From SIG452 sp045638525 (lineage in GTDB: Bacteria; Bacillota; Clostridia; UMGS1840), in the NCBI GenBank assembly GCA_045638525.1, contig JAZUBQ010000020.1, positions 62,001-126,000 on the forward strand: a stretch of DNA of 64,000 nt. Reading direction: 5' to 3'. Under the pieces are notes generated by a model, which worked only from the letters and a program-made list of their open reading frames with translations, was not told the origin of the DNA and searched no databases. Shown here piece after piece: positions 63,118 through 64,000 of this stretch (position 1 is its first letter; each line of letters opens with the position of its first letter). A program made the translations under genes and the position numbers.

Positions 63118-63146
63118 TTGACTTTAACAAAAATCTATGGTATTAT
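63118..63146 (+). promoter_or_regulatory. Promoter of the SLH protein gene
   Basis: TTGACT at 63118-63123 and TATTAT at 63141-63146, 17-bp spacing. Confidence 0.7.
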
Positions 63147-63205
63147 TAAACCAAATAGTTTGATACATTAGAAAAGTGTTTATCAGAATATGAGGAGTTC
63201 TTTGT

Positions 63206-64000
63206 ATGCGAATGTTCTATAAACGATTATTGTGTTGTTGTATTCTGTTTGTTATCATGTGCACAACACCAGTGTTTGCCATCACAAATGCTGATGTGAT
63301 GCGGGTTTTTAAAAGATTGCATCAGGATCCGGTATTTTTACCACAATTATACAGCGTTGTTCCGTTGTATCGTGAATTATACATTACCAATGATTCAGTC
63401 AATTCAAAATTTAAGGAAACAATTCATACTGTTCTTACGATTGCTGAAGCTGAAAAAGCAGCGAGCAATCTGAGAATTGATAATTTTGAACAACGGATGA
63501 GGTACATTACCATTAATACAGCCGCATCCATGGAGGCTGCTTATATTGCTCTATGTACAGATGCTTTTTCAACAGAAGCGGTTGTTTCTTTAATGGATGG
63601 TGACATTCCAACGGAATACGAGCCATTATATCATGCTCTTGCCAATGAAGCCTACATCATTTTAGGGTTCAATCCTCAAGGAGCTCGTCCGCACGTGTTT
63701 GATGATTTGACAGGTTATGCTTGGGCAGAAAATGCGATTACCGAATTGTTTAATAAGGATATTATAAATGGTGTCAGTGATTTTACTTTTGCACCATCCA
63801 GCAATGTCACCAGAGAGCAGTTTGCTAAAATGCTTTGTCTTGCATTTGCCATTGATGCTGGAGACAATCGTCCGACTTTTTCGGATGTCAAAAAAACAGA
63901 TTGGTTTTATCCTTATGTAACCAATATGGCAAGTCGACAGTTAGTATTGGGTATCGGAGACGGTAAATTTGGTTCTGGTATGAATATTACCAGACAGGAC
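63206..64000 (+). CDS. Exported SLH-domain protein, C-terminus cut by window edge
   Basis: The first 265 codons of a secreted protein. A signal peptide (about 1-26, with a run of cysteines and a VFA cleavage site) leads to a helical region (about 27-165) of unknown kind. At least two S-layer homology domains follow: FDDLTGYAWAENAITEL with FAPSSNVTREQFAKML, then FSDVKKTDWFYPYV, cut at the edge. SLH domains anchor proteins to pyruvylated wall polymer. ATG is at 63206 after GAGGAG. Confidence 0.88.
   Translation, partial: MRMFYKRLLCCCILFVIMCTTPVFAITNADVMRVFKRLHQDPVFLPQLYSVVPLYRELYITNDSVNSKFKETIHTVLTIAEAEKAASNLRIDNFEQRMRYITINTAASMEAAYIALCTDAFSTEAVVSLMDGDIPTEYEPLYHALANEAYIILGFNPQGARPHVFDDLTGYAWAENAITELFNKDIINGVSDFTFAPSSNVTREQFAKMLCLAFAIDAGDNRPTFSDVKKTDWFYPYVTNMASRQLVLGIGDGKFGSGMNITRQD

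Overview
The window is a 64 kb stretch of low-GC Firmicutes chromosome, most likely from an uncultured, possibly gut-associated, member of the Clostridia. The evidence is the AT-rich sequence, AGGAGG-type ribosome binding sites, near-consensus sigma-A promoters (TTGACA, 17 bp, TATAAT), and typical Firmicutes regulation (T-box, THF and manganese riboswitches, AddAB rather than RecBCD). Sporulation-type genes (CwlD-like amidase, YlmC/YmxH protein) and an SLH-domain protein point the same way. Genus cannot be called. No prophage, insertion sequence or CRISPR array was seen; most of the window is core genome with a few large exported proteins.

Left part (1-28.8 kb): truncated ung; a membrane diguanylate cyclase; tRNA-Thr; a membrane-anchored polysaccharide deacetylase-like protein; a stand-alone E2/CAT-fold acyltransferase on the minus strand; a THF riboswitch controlling folT-folC; smc-ftsY-UPF0182-radical SAM; proBA and obgE; then guaB, gapA and an OFA-type MFS transporter, each with its own promoter; a run of small enzymes (LOG, GNAT, dtd, gamma-carbonic anhydrase-like, HAD); and a phenylalanine T-box controlling pheST.

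Middle (28.8-46.3 kb, mainly minus strand): a 2133-residue exported BspA-type leucine-rich-repeat protein whose papain-like peptidase appears circularly permuted; pyruvate kinase; a MecA-like adaptor; a two-component system on the plus strand; a small unknown protein; a 1346-residue exported C-type-lectin/CARDB protein; and rlmD.

Right part (46.3-64 kb): an MsmX/UgpC-type sugar ABC ATPase; a yybP-ykoY manganese riboswitch in front of a cation exchanger; a PHP phosphoesterase; tRNA-Pro; the addB-addA-TSCPD operon; then, divergent from addB, a Tet(M)/EF-G-like GTPase fused to a C-terminal Rae1/YacP-type NYN ribonuclease domain, followed by an MBL-fold hydrolase, a CwlD-type amidase, a MATE transporter, a YmxH-type protein and a truncated SLH protein.

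The best candidates for new biology are the ribosome-protection-GTPase/NYN-RNase fusion (57235-59802), which suggests a factor that enters the ribosomal A site and cuts mRNA, and the permuted peptidase in the giant cell-surface protein (28826-35227). The riboswitch-gene pairings give concrete functional predictions, above all manganese export by the 47994 exchanger.
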